Assembly (NCBI RefSeq): GCF_001693255.1
Contig: NZ_CP016474.1
Coordinates: forward strand, 638,661 to 702,660
DNA length: 64,000 nucleotides
Reading direction: 5' to 3'
Origin: Picosynechococcus sp. PCC 7003
GTDB taxonomy: Bacteria; Cyanobacteriota; Cyanobacteriia; Cyanobacteriales; MRBY01
Below are positions 1 through 7,830 of this stretch, one piece after another. Both the position numbers and the translations under genes were made by a program. Every line of letters begins with the position of its first letter. The stretch's first letter is position 1. The notes beneath the pieces are model-generated. The model ran no database searches. It saw only the letters and a list, made by a program, of their open reading frames with translations, and was not told the origin of the DNA.

Positions 1-1
1 T

Positions 2-85
2 ATTGCGCCGCCATTTCTGCGTCTGGTCTTTAAAGAACCCCAGGCGGCGATCGCCACTGGAGAGACGCCGGAGAAGCTACAATAA
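2..85 (+). CDS. 3' end of an upstream gene (partial)
   Basis: One frame is open from the window edge to a TAA at 83-85 and encodes a C-terminal tail ending in TPEKLQ. Its composition looks like ordinary protein, and it ends about 110 bases before the amidase start. Another frame is open for longer but gives an improbable arginine-rich peptide. The family cannot be recognised from 27 residues. Confidence 0.4.
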   Translation: MAPPFLRLVFKEPQAAIATGETPEKLQ

Positions 86-194
86 TTCAGCCTTGGGCAA
101 CAAATTGAAACATATCCTAAGCGACCCACGTCCCTTGGGAGAATGGTAGGAAGACGTTTTTCTCTCCACCGGAGTTGTTCTATACCTTGAGGGC

Positions 195-2048
195 GTGGCA
201 TTTTCCCTTGTGAGTCGAGGATTTTTAACTGTGAGATTTTTCTGGTTTTTTCTGACGCTACTGGCGCTATCCACTTGGCAACTGCCGGCTTGGGCGGGTC
301 AATTGGTTTTTTGGGAATTTAATACCCAACGACGTCAACTGCAATTTCGCACCAATGAACGGGTGCAACCTGAAGCTCAACTCATCCCAGATCCGAGCCG
401 TCTGGTGATTGATTTACCAGGTACTGTCCTGGGAAGCTCTACGGTCAATCGCAGCTATGGTGGCAAGATTACGAGTGTGCGGTTGGGTCAGTTTGCGCCG
501 GATGTCACACGGTTAGTAGTGGAGCTCGCCCCTGGTTATACCTTAGATCCTGAGGCAATTCGTTTTGAGGGGCGATCGCCGACGGATTGGGTTGTGAATT
601 TACCCGAACCCGAACTCATTCCCGTGGCCCCAGTGGCCCCGAGCACCCCAGAAATTTTCAACAATTCCGCTACGCCTAGGAGTTCTAGTAATCCGGCCCC
701 AGAAGAAGCCTTTTTTAATAACTTGGTGCGGGTGACCCAACAGGGATTCCTCGTTGACTTGGATCCCCGACCCGGTAGTCGTATTACCACCGACCAAGAT
801 GGCGATCGCCTCGTTTTTACCCTGCGGGATCTGCAATTGCCCCGGAGCCTAGAAAATCAGACTTTAGATATTAATCGCTACAAAGTCCGCCAAATCAAAT
901 TTGAGCAGCCCAGCCGTACCGAGGCACGTATTACCTTAAATTTAGAACCCGGTAGCCCCCGGTGGCGCGCATTGTATACCACCTACGGCGATGGTGGTTT
1001 GGTGCTGCTTCCGGACGGAGGCACCAGTGGCTTAGGGGGACGAGAAACTGGGGCGATCGCCGTACCCACTCAACAGTCAGTCGCCACAGCCCAACCCCAA
1101 CAAACCATCGTTGAAGCCCTAGAACTCGCCCGCAATAGTACCCAGTTAGTGATTCGTGGGAGCGATCGCCTCCAGGCCAATGGCGGCTGGAATCGGAACG
1201 AAGGCCTCTACCAAATCCGAATCAACAACGCCCAACTCGCCCAACCTGTTCGCGGCCCCCAGTGGGGGGGGGATAGCCCCATCTCCCGCATTGCTATCCG
1301 CCAGGAAACGGCCAATACCGTGCTCGTCCAGATTGAACCCGCCGAGGGGGTACAAATTGGCAGCCTCAGTCAACCCAGCGCCCAGTTTCTTGCCCTAGAC
1401 CTCAATCGCCCCCAGACGGCGAGTCCCCTGTTTGTGCCACAAGCACCGGCAGCCCCTCCCCCCCAAACCCAAGCCGTGTTGCCGAATTTTCGTCCGCCTC
1501 GGAGCAATATTATGGTCATGATTGACCCCGGCCATGGCGGTCGCGATCCGGGTGCTGTGGGGATTGGCGGTTTACAGGAAAAAAATGTGATTCTCCCCAT
1601 CTCCCAGGAAGTGGCCCGAATTTTACAGCAAAGTGGCATTACCGCCCGAATGACCCGGGATACGGACTATTTTGTCAGCCTAGAAGGACGTACCCAACTG
1701 GCGAATAATGCCAATGCTGATTTATTCGTAAGTATCCATGCCAATGCCATCAGCATGAGTCGCCCCGATGTGAACGGTTTTGAAGTGTACTATCACCAAA
1801 GCGGTCGAGCCTTAGCGGAAAGTATCCACCGGAATGTAATGGGACGGCTTCAGATGCGAGACCGGGGGGTGAGAACGGCGCGTTTTTATGTATTACGGAA
1901 TACGTCAATGCCTTCAGCGCTTGTCGAAACGGGATTTGTCACAGGCCGAGAAGATGCACCCCGCTTGAATGACCCTGCTTTTCGGAGTCAAATGGCCCAG
2001 GCGATCGCCGCTGGCATCCTGGAATATATCCAAAACAACGTACGCTAG
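195..2048 (+). CDS. amiC: N-acetylmuramoyl-L-alanine amidase, AMIN domain (AmiC-like)
   Basis: This is a periplasmic zinc amidase that cleaves the lactyl-amide bond between MurNAc and the stem peptide, used in daughter-cell separation. The N-terminus has a hydrophobic signal segment (about residues 12-34, ending AWAG). AMIN-type beta domains follow (about 36-140, with further AMIN-like segments up to about 410), and then a proline/glutamine-rich linker. The Amidase_3 domain starts at about residue 438 with IDPGHGG. It continues with GLQEKN, SIHAN and ALVETGF, which supply the zinc-binding and catalytic residues. The GTG at 195 is preceded by GAGG; in-frame GTGs at 210 and 231 are possible alternatives and would still leave a signal peptide. 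murI follows on the same strand after 104 bases, a sensible wall-metabolism neighbour. Confidence 0.92.
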   Translation: MAFSLVSRGFLTVRFFWFFLTLLALSTWQLPAWAGQLVFWEFNTQRRQLQFRTNERVQPEAQLIPDPSRLVIDLPGTVLGSSTVNRSYGGKITSVRLGQFAPDVTRLVVELAPGYTLDPEAIRFEGRSPTDWVVNLPEPELIPVAPVAPSTPEIFNNSATPRSSSNPAPEEAFFNNLVRVTQQGFLVDLDPRPGSRITTDQDGDRLVFTLRDLQLPRSLENQTLDINRYKVRQIKFEQPSRTEARITLNLEPGSPRWRALYTTYGDGGLVLLPDGGTSGLGGRETGAIAVPTQQSVATAQPQQTIVEALELARNSTQLVIRGSDRLQANGGWNRNEGLYQIRINNAQLAQPVRGPQWGGDSPISRIAIRQETANTVLVQIEPAEGVQIGSLSQPSAQFLALDLNRPQTASPLFVPQAPAAPPPQTQAVLPNFRPPRSNIMVMIDPGHGGRDPGAVGIGGLQEKNVILPISQEVARILQQSGITARMTRDTDYFVSLEGRTQLANNANADLFVSIHANAISMSRPDVNGFEVYYHQSGRALAESIHRNVMGRLQMRDRGVRTARFYVLRNTSMPSALVETGFVTGREDAPRLNDPAFRSQMAQAIAAGILEYIQNNVR

Positions 2049-2152
2049 CCTAGGGGGTTGCCGAAAAATCAGTAATTCGCCATAGAAATAGGCGCAAATA
2101 CCTTAAAACTGCGCTAATCTTTGTTTAATTTATTTGGTGTGAACGAGAATCT

Positions 2153-2992
2153 ATGGGCAACCAACAGCAACACCCCATTGGCATTTTTGACAGTGGCTTA
2201 GGGGGCATTACCGTCCTTCGAGCCCTTTACCGACAACTCCCCCAAGAGTCAATTATCTATTTCGCAGATACGGCCCGTTTACCTTATGGTGATCGTTCGC
2301 CCGAAGAGTTAATCCAATATGTGCGCGAGATTTTGACTTGGATGGAAGCCCAAGGGGTGAAGATGGTGGTGATGGCCTGTAATACCAGTTCGGCGATCGC
2401 CTTGGATGTGATCCGCTCAGAATTCAAAACCCCCGTTTTAGGGCTGATTCTCCCTGGAGCGAGGGGCGCGGTCAGTCAGGGGAAGCGGATCGGGGTCATT
2501 GCAACCCAAGCTACGGTGAACAGCGGCGCTTACCAAAATGCAATCCTTGAGGCGAGCCCAGAGGCGGCAGTGTGGCAAATGCCCTGCCCAGAATTTGTCC
2601 CTCTCATTGAGGCCAATCGAATTAATGATCCCCACACGAAACGCATTGTCCAAAAACGTCTGCAACCGCTCCTAGAACAGGGCATTGATACCCTGGTTTA
2701 TGGCTGTACCCACTATCGCCACTTGTCCGGGGTGATTCAATCAATTTTGCCAAGCCATGTTACTTGTGTTGACCCGGCGGAATATGTGGTTAATGCCACG
2801 GAACAGGAATTGGAGTTAATGGGTTGGAAAAATCCCCAACCACCTCTCCCGACCCGCTTTGCAGTGAGCGGCTGCCCAGATCAGTTTGCCCAATCTGCGA
2901 AGGGCTGGCTTGGGTATCAGCCCCTAGTGGAACAAGTGGATTTGAAAACCTTAACGGTGAATTCATCGCCCCTTTCGATCACCAATGGCTAA
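2153..2992 (+). CDS. murI: Glutamate racemase
   Basis: The enzyme converts L-glutamate to D-glutamate for peptidoglycan stem peptides, in the cytoplasm and without a cofactor. The N-terminus carries the family signature IGIFDSGLGG. The two catalytic cysteines lie in MACNTSS (about residue 75) and YGCTHY (about residue 185). At 279 residues the length is typical. The ATG at 2153 is the natural start because IGIFDSGLGG follows within 10 residues. It lies downstream of amiC and upstream of the prenyl synthase gene, all on the plus strand, with enough spacing for separate promoters. Confidence 0.95.
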   Translation: MGNQQQHPIGIFDSGLGGITVLRALYRQLPQESIIYFADTARLPYGDRSPEELIQYVREILTWMEAQGVKMVVMACNTSSAIALDVIRSEFKTPVLGLILPGARGAVSQGKRIGVIATQATVNSGAYQNAILEASPEAAVWQMPCPEFVPLIEANRINDPHTKRIVQKRLQPLLEQGIDTLVYGCTHYRHLSGVIQSILPSHVTCVDPAEYVVNATEQELELMGWKNPQPPLPTRFAVSGCPDQFAQSAKGWLGYQPLVEQVDLKTLTVNSSPLSITNG

Positions 2993-3143
2993 AGGGCGAT
3001 CGCCTGCCTGAAACAGGGATCACCACAGCCGATCAGCCCAGGGTAGACCCGCAAAAAAGAGCCGTTTTCTGCTGAAACGAATCCATTGCCATACAATATA
3101 AGATATGTAAATTTTCGTAAATTTCGTTTCCCTCGGCTTAATA

Positions 3144-4115
3144 ATGATTTCAGCGACTACCCTTTTTTCTCCCGTCGAAGCCGACCTTAAGGAGCTCAGT
3201 GAAAATCTGACGCGGCTAATTAGCGCCCGACATCCGATTTTGGGGGCCGCGGCAGAGCATCTGTTTTCTGCGGGGGGGAAACGAGTTCGACCCGCCATTG
3301 TTCTTTTGGCCTCCCGGGCGACCCTGGGCGATCGCCCCTTAACCCAGCGGCACCGTCGCCTGGCAGAAATTACTGAAATGATTCACACGGCAAGCCTTGT
3401 CCACGATGATGTAGTCGATGAAGCTGCCCTCCGCCGCAGTGTACCCACCGTTAACAGTCTCTTTGATAATCGCATCGCTGTTCTGGCCGGGGATTTTCTC
3501 TTTGCTCAATCCTCTTGGTACCTCGCCAATTTAGATAATCTCACCGTGGTGAAATTGCTATCTGAGGTAATCAAAGACTTCGCCGAAGGGGAAATTCAAC
3601 AGGGACTGAATCGCTTTGACACCGGGATGAATCTCGAAATTTATATCGAAAAATCCTATTACAAAACAGCTTCGTTGATTGGGAACAGTGCAAAAGCGGC
3701 GGCTGTTCTCAGTGAGGTTGACTCAGAAATTGGCGATCGCCTCTACGACTATGGCCGCAACTTAGGTTTAGCCTTTCAGATTGTCGATGACATCCTCGAT
3801 TTCACTGGCTCCACCGATGTTCTGGGAAAACCCGCCGGATCCGATTTAATCGGTGGCCATATCACGGCCCCCGCCCTGTTTGCCATGGAAGAGCATCCCA
3901 ATTTGACTCAATTGATTGAGCGGGAATTTGCCGAAAATGGCGACCCTGAAAAAGCCCTCGAAATTGTCCGCAACAGCAATGGAATCAGCCGCGCCAAGGA
4001 ACTCGCTGCTCACCATGGTCAATTGGCTCGCCAAAGTTTAGAGTGCCTAGATCCCTCTCCCTCTAAGGATGCCCTCACGGATCTGGTTGACTATGTCCTG
4101 GGCCGGATGTACTAG
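3144..4115 (+). CDS. sds: Long-chain all-trans polyprenyl (solanesyl-type) diphosphate synthase
   Basis: This prenyltransferase elongates allylic diphosphates with IPP to make the side chain of plastoquinone. Both aspartate-rich motifs are present: HDDVVDEA at about residues 87-94 and VDDILDFTG at about 214-222. The GGKRVRP box lies near residue 45. The 323-residue length fits the cyanobacterial solanesyl diphosphate synthase family. Product chain length cannot be read from sequence alone. A TACAAT hexamer at 3092-3097 is a reasonable -10 element in front of the ATG. Confidence 0.9.
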   Translation: MISATTLFSPVEADLKELSENLTRLISARHPILGAAAEHLFSAGGKRVRPAIVLLASRATLGDRPLTQRHRRLAEITEMIHTASLVHDDVVDEAALRRSVPTVNSLFDNRIAVLAGDFLFAQSSWYLANLDNLTVVKLLSEVIKDFAEGEIQQGLNRFDTGMNLEIYIEKSYYKTASLIGNSAKAAAVLSEVDSEIGDRLYDYGRNLGLAFQIVDDILDFTGSTDVLGKPAGSDLIGGHITAPALFAMEEHPNLTQLIEREFAENGDPEKALEIVRNSNGISRAKELAAHHGQLARQSLECLDPSPSKDALTDLVDYVLGRMY

Positions 4116-4177
4116 GCCGCAAGCTCAAGCAAAAAAGCAGTTTGAAAAAATGCGACCTCCAGTGGCGATGATTAACC

Positions 4178-4327
4178 ATGGCACGACAGCGTAAAAAAGC
4201 CGATCTCCCCACAAAAATTTGCACCGTTTGCGGACTCCCGTTTACCTGGCGCAAAAAATGGGAAAAATGCTGGGATGACGTGAAATATTGTTCGGAGCGG
4301 TGCCGGCGGCGGCGTAACCAGGGGTAA
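4178..4327 (+). CDS. DUF2256 small zinc-ribbon-like protein (49 aa)
   Basis: This short frame begins ATG GCA CGA CAG and ends TAA. The product is very basic, with paired cysteines CTVC near residue 16 and CSERC near residue 40, plus an isolated cysteine in EKCWDD. That arrangement is typical of DUF2256, a family of about 50 residues common in cyanobacteria and proteobacteria and often found near photolyase/cryptochrome genes. Function is unknown. It starts 62 bases after the prenyl synthase stop and ends just before a decayed insertion element. Confidence 0.85.
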   Translation: MARQRKKADLPTKICTVCGLPFTWRKKWEKCWDDVKYCSERCRRRRNQG

Positions 4328-4337
4328 TTTTCTCCTA

Positions 4338-4706
4338 GGTTGACATCCTCCCTTACGTAAACGAAAGGGATTCCTAAACCTCACGATTTAGGTTTCTGCT
4401 TCATCGCAACTGCCTCCACCCACTAGGAGTTTTATGGCCTTACGTTCGCTCCACAGACTATCCCCGCAAGCCCTGCGGTTCTTAAGTATCGATTTTCAAC
4501 AGAAAGACTACTGTTGGTTGATTCAAGGGGTGGACTGTCCATTGCCCGATCCTCTTTTCCCGGTCTACCGATTTGTCTGCGCCGCCAGTTTCCCTGGACT
4601 TCGCTCGTTAGGCTGTCTGAATCCATCGTCTCGGGTGGGTCAGTGACCACCTTCATTCTACCTTGTAAACTTATAAAGCCGTCCTGAAGGACGGGGTTTC
4701 AAACCC
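4338..4706 (-). mobile_element. Decayed IS200/IS605-type (TnpB-only) element, about 370 bp
   Basis: Both ends resemble IS605/IS1341-family termini, read on the minus strand. The left end carries the hairpin CCGTCCT-GA-AGGACGG (4679-4694). The right end carries a CCCTT/AAGGG hairpin (4350-4369) followed by GGGAGGATGTCAACC. Between them are scraps of a TnpB C-terminus: a frame ending GLAGIVCGANVRP (stop near 4432) and, in another frame, the tail MKQKPKS with a stop at 4381. Neither a transposase nor the catalytic core of TnpB is present, so the copy cannot move on its own. It fills most of the 418-base gap between the DUF2256 and DUF39 genes. Confidence 0.75.
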
Positions 4707-4746
4707 ATTTTTCTGATGAAAGGGTACGCTTCCCCTCTGTTCAACC

Positions 4747-5940
4747 ATGAGAACGATCGCCAGCATTAACGAAAAGATCCTCACCCACCAGGCCGTCGTT
4801 TGGACGGTGTCTGAAGTGAAAGCACGGGTAGCGGAATGGGGCATCAAAAAAATTGCCGAAACTGTCGATGTGGTGACGACAGGTACCTTTGAGCCGATGG
4901 AATCTTCGGGGGCAATACTCAACCTCGGCCACACGGATCCCCCCATTAAAATTCGCAAGTGTTGGCTTAATGGGGTGCCCGCTTATCCTGGCCTGGGAGC
5001 GGTGGATATCTACCTAGGGGCAACCATGATGGAAGATCCCCTGGAAAATGAAACCGCTGAAATCGGCGATCGCCCCCTCTCCCAAAAAGGCGGTGGCCAT
5101 GTGATTGAAGATCTGATCGCGGGTAAAACCGTCCATCTCCATGCCCTGGGCCACGTGACAGATTGTTATCCGCGCGCCACCTGGGACAATACCCTCACCA
5201 AAGATCAAATTAATCAGTTTTATCTGTTTAATCCCCGCAATCTTTACCAAAATTTTATTGTGGGCGTTAACGGTGGCGATCGCCCCCTCTATACTTACCT
5301 CGGCCCCCTGCAACCCCATCTAGGAAACGCTGTCTATGCCTGTGCTGGGGCGATTTCTCCCCTGTTAAATGATCCCGATCTGGAGTTAATTGGAGTCGGT
5401 AGCAAAATTTTCTTGGGGGGCGGTATCGGTTACGTGGCCTGGGAAGGCACCCAACATTTTCCCCTCCAAAAACGCCTGGCCAATCGCACCCCCCTGGGGC
5501 CAGCCTCCACTTTGGCTTTGATCGGCGACGCGAAACAAATGGATCCCAAGTGGGTACGGGGTTGTTATTTCACCAAGTACGGCCCTTCTTTGATGTTGGG
5601 CGTGGGGGTACCGTTGCCCGTTCTCCATGAGGAAGTCATCGCCCACTGTGCCGTCCAAGATAAAGAAATTGTTGCCCCTGTGATGGATTTTTCAATTCCG
5701 CGCCGGGTGCGGCCCACCTTTGGGTTGGTGAGCTATGGCCAGCTTAAAACTGGGAAATTAACCATTGAGGGAAAAACTGTGAAGGTCGCTCCGGTCACAA
5801 GTCTATATCTCGCGGATCAAGTGGCAGCAACCCTCAAGCAGTGGATTGAAGCGGGAGATTTTACTCTCACCGAACCCGTGGCGACCATTAGTGGCGATCG
5901 CCCCTTTTTGTCCCAAGACCAATGGAGTCAACGCCTGTAA
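4747..5940 (+). CDS. DUF39 / homocysteine biosynthesis (HcyBio) family protein
   Basis: The 397-residue protein belongs to the DUF39/HcyBio family. In methanogens this family has been linked to direct conversion of aspartate semialdehyde to homocysteine together with an iron-sulphur partner. Recognisable segments include VVTTGTFEPMESSGA near residue 40, YLGATMM near 95, and the glycine-rich IFLGGGIGYVAWEGTQH near 220. Several conserved cysteines occur in the middle. No ferredoxin-like partner is adjacent, so its reaction in an oxygenic phototroph is uncertain. It starts 40 bases after the decayed IS end, so its upstream region may have been altered by that insertion. Confidence 0.8.
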   Translation: MRTIASINEKILTHQAVVWTVSEVKARVAEWGIKKIAETVDVVTTGTFEPMESSGAILNLGHTDPPIKIRKCWLNGVPAYPGLGAVDIYLGATMMEDPLENETAEIGDRPLSQKGGGHVIEDLIAGKTVHLHALGHVTDCYPRATWDNTLTKDQINQFYLFNPRNLYQNFIVGVNGGDRPLYTYLGPLQPHLGNAVYACAGAISPLLNDPDLELIGVGSKIFLGGGIGYVAWEGTQHFPLQKRLANRTPLGPASTLALIGDAKQMDPKWVRGCYFTKYGPSLMLGVGVPLPVLHEEVIAHCAVQDKEIVAPVMDFSIPRRVRPTFGLVSYGQLKTGKLTIEGKTVKVAPVTSLYLADQVAATLKQWIEAGDFTLTEPVATISGDRPFLSQDQWSQRL

Positions 5941-5950
5941 TACTTCCCAC

Positions 5951-5981
5951 AAAAAAGTCACCCGCTTGAAACAGTGGTGAC
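5951..5981 (-). terminator. Rho-independent terminator for gifA
   Basis: Read on the minus strand, a GTCACC/GGTGAC stem (5957-5981) with a 13-base loop is followed by six T (5951-5956). It lies 45 bases past the gifA stop and between converging genes. Confidence 0.7.
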
Positions 5982-6026
5982 CATCGGTAATTTACGAGAA
6001 AACGAAATTTTCCCAAGACAATCTTG

Positions 6027-6224
6027 TTAGCTCATGGTGGCATGACTGGGGCCGCAGTCCGCACGCACTTGACGGGGAAGTTTACCCTGGATCGTGCCTT
6101 GGTAGTCCCCTTCTGGTGCCATGCCAATTTCCGCGGCAGAACGGTTCAGGAGGGACATCTGGCGATTTTTAATGGCGTGGTGATGGCGCATCATTAATGC
6201 ACGGGCTTGTTGCTGAGTTTTCAT
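6027..6224 (-). CDS. gifA: Glutamine synthetase inactivating factor IF7
   Basis: This small basic protein binds and inhibits type I glutamine synthetase (GlnA) when nitrogen is plentiful. At 65 residues it has the length known for IF7, and it contains the arginine/histidine-rich core RALMMRHHHAIKNRQ followed by AAEIGM. Basic residues of this core mediate contact with GlnA in the studied homologue. NtcA represses gif genes during nitrogen limitation, and a perfect NtcA box lies over the likely promoter here. It diverges from proA, another glutamate-consuming gene. I assign it by recognising the family pattern; no alignment was run. Confidence 0.85.
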   Translation of the reverse strand: MKTQQQARALMMRHHHAIKNRQMSLLNRSAAEIGMAPEGDYQGTIQGKLPRQVRADCGPSHATMS

Positions 6225-6288
6225 GGCTTTGCTCCTGACCGACCGCGAAACACGGGGGATTTACGTTTTATCTCTTGCTGCTTACCCC

Positions 6289-6319
6289 ATTATATTTTAT
6301 TTTCTGTAAAATTTGATAC
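6289..6319 (-). promoter_or_regulatory. gifA promoter with an NtcA-binding site
   Basis: The palindrome GTA-N8-TAC occupies 6306-6319, and a TATAAT -10 box (minus strand) occupies 6289-6294, exactly 11 bases away. The NtcA box therefore covers the -35 region. That is a repressor geometry rather than the activator spacing of about 22 bases to the -10 box. It fits NtcA repression known for gif genes. Confidence 0.82.
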
Positions 6320-6472
6320 AGAAAAACATATTTTAATACAGATGACTGGTCTTTTTTTTTAAAAGTTGGAGAAGAGCAGCCCGGTGAGCGGAGAGGTTCT
6401 TGCGATCCCCTAGGGCAATCAGTATGATCTGGTGAGGCTTTACGCAAACTTTCGCGAGTACATTGGGACTTC

Positions 6473-7759
6473 ATGGGTAATCAAATGGCTTCTACTCCCC
6501 CGTTAGAGAGCAGTGATCCGATTACGACTGCCTTGCAGCGGGCCCATCAGGCTTCCCTCGAATTAGAGTTATTAAAAGGTAGTGAACGTCATCTGGGCAT
6601 TGAGGCGATCGCCACCGCCCTAGAGGCCAATATTTCCGTCATCCTCGAAGCCAATACAAAAGATTTAGAGGCCAGCCGCGAAATGGCTGTGCCGAAGCTG
6701 ATTCTGGATTGGTTGAAATTAACCCCAGAACGGCTCCAAAAAACAGTGCGCCTGCTGCGCCAACTACCGAAACTGCCCGATCCCCTGCAACGGGTCAAAA
6801 ATGCCACCTATCAAATTAGTGGTTACCAGACCTATTCCCAGCGGATGCCCCTGGGGGTAATCTGCCTGATCCATGAAGCTTTACCCGAATTGGGGGCGAT
6901 CGCCGCAGGACTGTGTTTAAAAACGGCGAATAGCCTCGTGGTTCGGGGCTGTGGTGAGGCCAGCCATACCAATCATCTAATCGCCGAGATTATGCAAACA
7001 GCCCTTATTGACCAAGGCTTGCCCGAAGGCTGTTTAGAATCCCTGTCTTCCGAGGAAGGTTGTACCGTACAACAACTGGTTGCCCAGGATCGTTACTTAA
7101 ACCTGATCATTCCCTATGGCCGTCCCAACATGATTCAACAGGTGGTGCAACATGCCACCACCCCCGTCCTGAGAACCACCGTGGGCAATTGTTACCTCTA
7201 CCTCGCCCCCAGCGGTGATCTAGAATTAGCCAGTTGGGTAATCCGAGACAGCCATAACTACGAACCCGATGCTGTCAACGCCATTGAAAAAGTCCTAGTT
7301 AGCCCTGAGCAAAAAACTTCCCATTTAATTAGTCTGTTTAAATCCCTCCAAGAACAAGACTTTGAGCTGCGGGGGGATGCGTCCCTCGTTGAAGAATTTC
7401 CAGAACACCTCACCCCCATCGGCACCGAAGAAGAATGGCAACAGGCTTATTTAGAAAAAATTGTGGCGTTTAAACGGGTGCCGGATCTGGCGGCGGCCAT
7501 CACTGAGATTAATTGCAACTCCGGTGGCCACGCCGATTGTATTGTGACGGAGTCCTACCAAGAAAGTCGGCAATTTTCCACAGGACTCGATAGTGCTTTG
7601 ATCTACATCAATGCTTCCCCTTGTTTTGCGCGTCATCCCCAGGGGAGCGATTCGGTATTTCTGGGGGTCTCGAACCAGAAAGGAAATCGCCGGGGTTTAA
7701 TTGGCCTCGAAAGTTTTACGACCATTAAACAGGTGGTTCAGGGGGATAGTACCCTCTAG
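6473..7759 (+). CDS. proA: Gamma-glutamyl phosphate reductase
   Basis: ProA reduces gamma-glutamyl phosphate to glutamate semialdehyde with NADPH, the second step of proline synthesis. The aldehyde-dehydrogenase-like fold is shown by LGVICLIHEA near residue 125 and by the catalytic-cysteine segment TTVGNCYLYL near residue 240. The GPR signature region ITEINCNSGGHADCIV is near 345. The 428-residue length is usual. An in-frame ATG at 6485 could also be the start. The gene diverges from gifA across 248 bases. Confidence 0.93.
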   Translation: MGNQMASTPPLESSDPITTALQRAHQASLELELLKGSERHLGIEAIATALEANISVILEANTKDLEASREMAVPKLILDWLKLTPERLQKTVRLLRQLPKLPDPLQRVKNATYQISGYQTYSQRMPLGVICLIHEALPELGAIAAGLCLKTANSLVVRGCGEASHTNHLIAEIMQTALIDQGLPEGCLESLSSEEGCTVQQLVAQDRYLNLIIPYGRPNMIQQVVQHATTPVLRTTVGNCYLYLAPSGDLELASWVIRDSHNYEPDAVNAIEKVLVSPEQKTSHLISLFKSLQEQDFELRGDASLVEEFPEHLTPIGTEEEWQQAYLEKIVAFKRVPDLAAAITEINCNSGGHADCIVTESYQESRQFSTGLDSALIYINASPCFARHPQGSDSVFLGVSNQKGNRRGLIGLESFTTIKQVVQGDSTL

Positions 7760-7830
7760 GGTTTCACCCCTCAAAGAAAGCTGTCTCACTGGAGATGGCC
7801 TTTGTTAGTTCAAAAACAAGGACAAAATTT

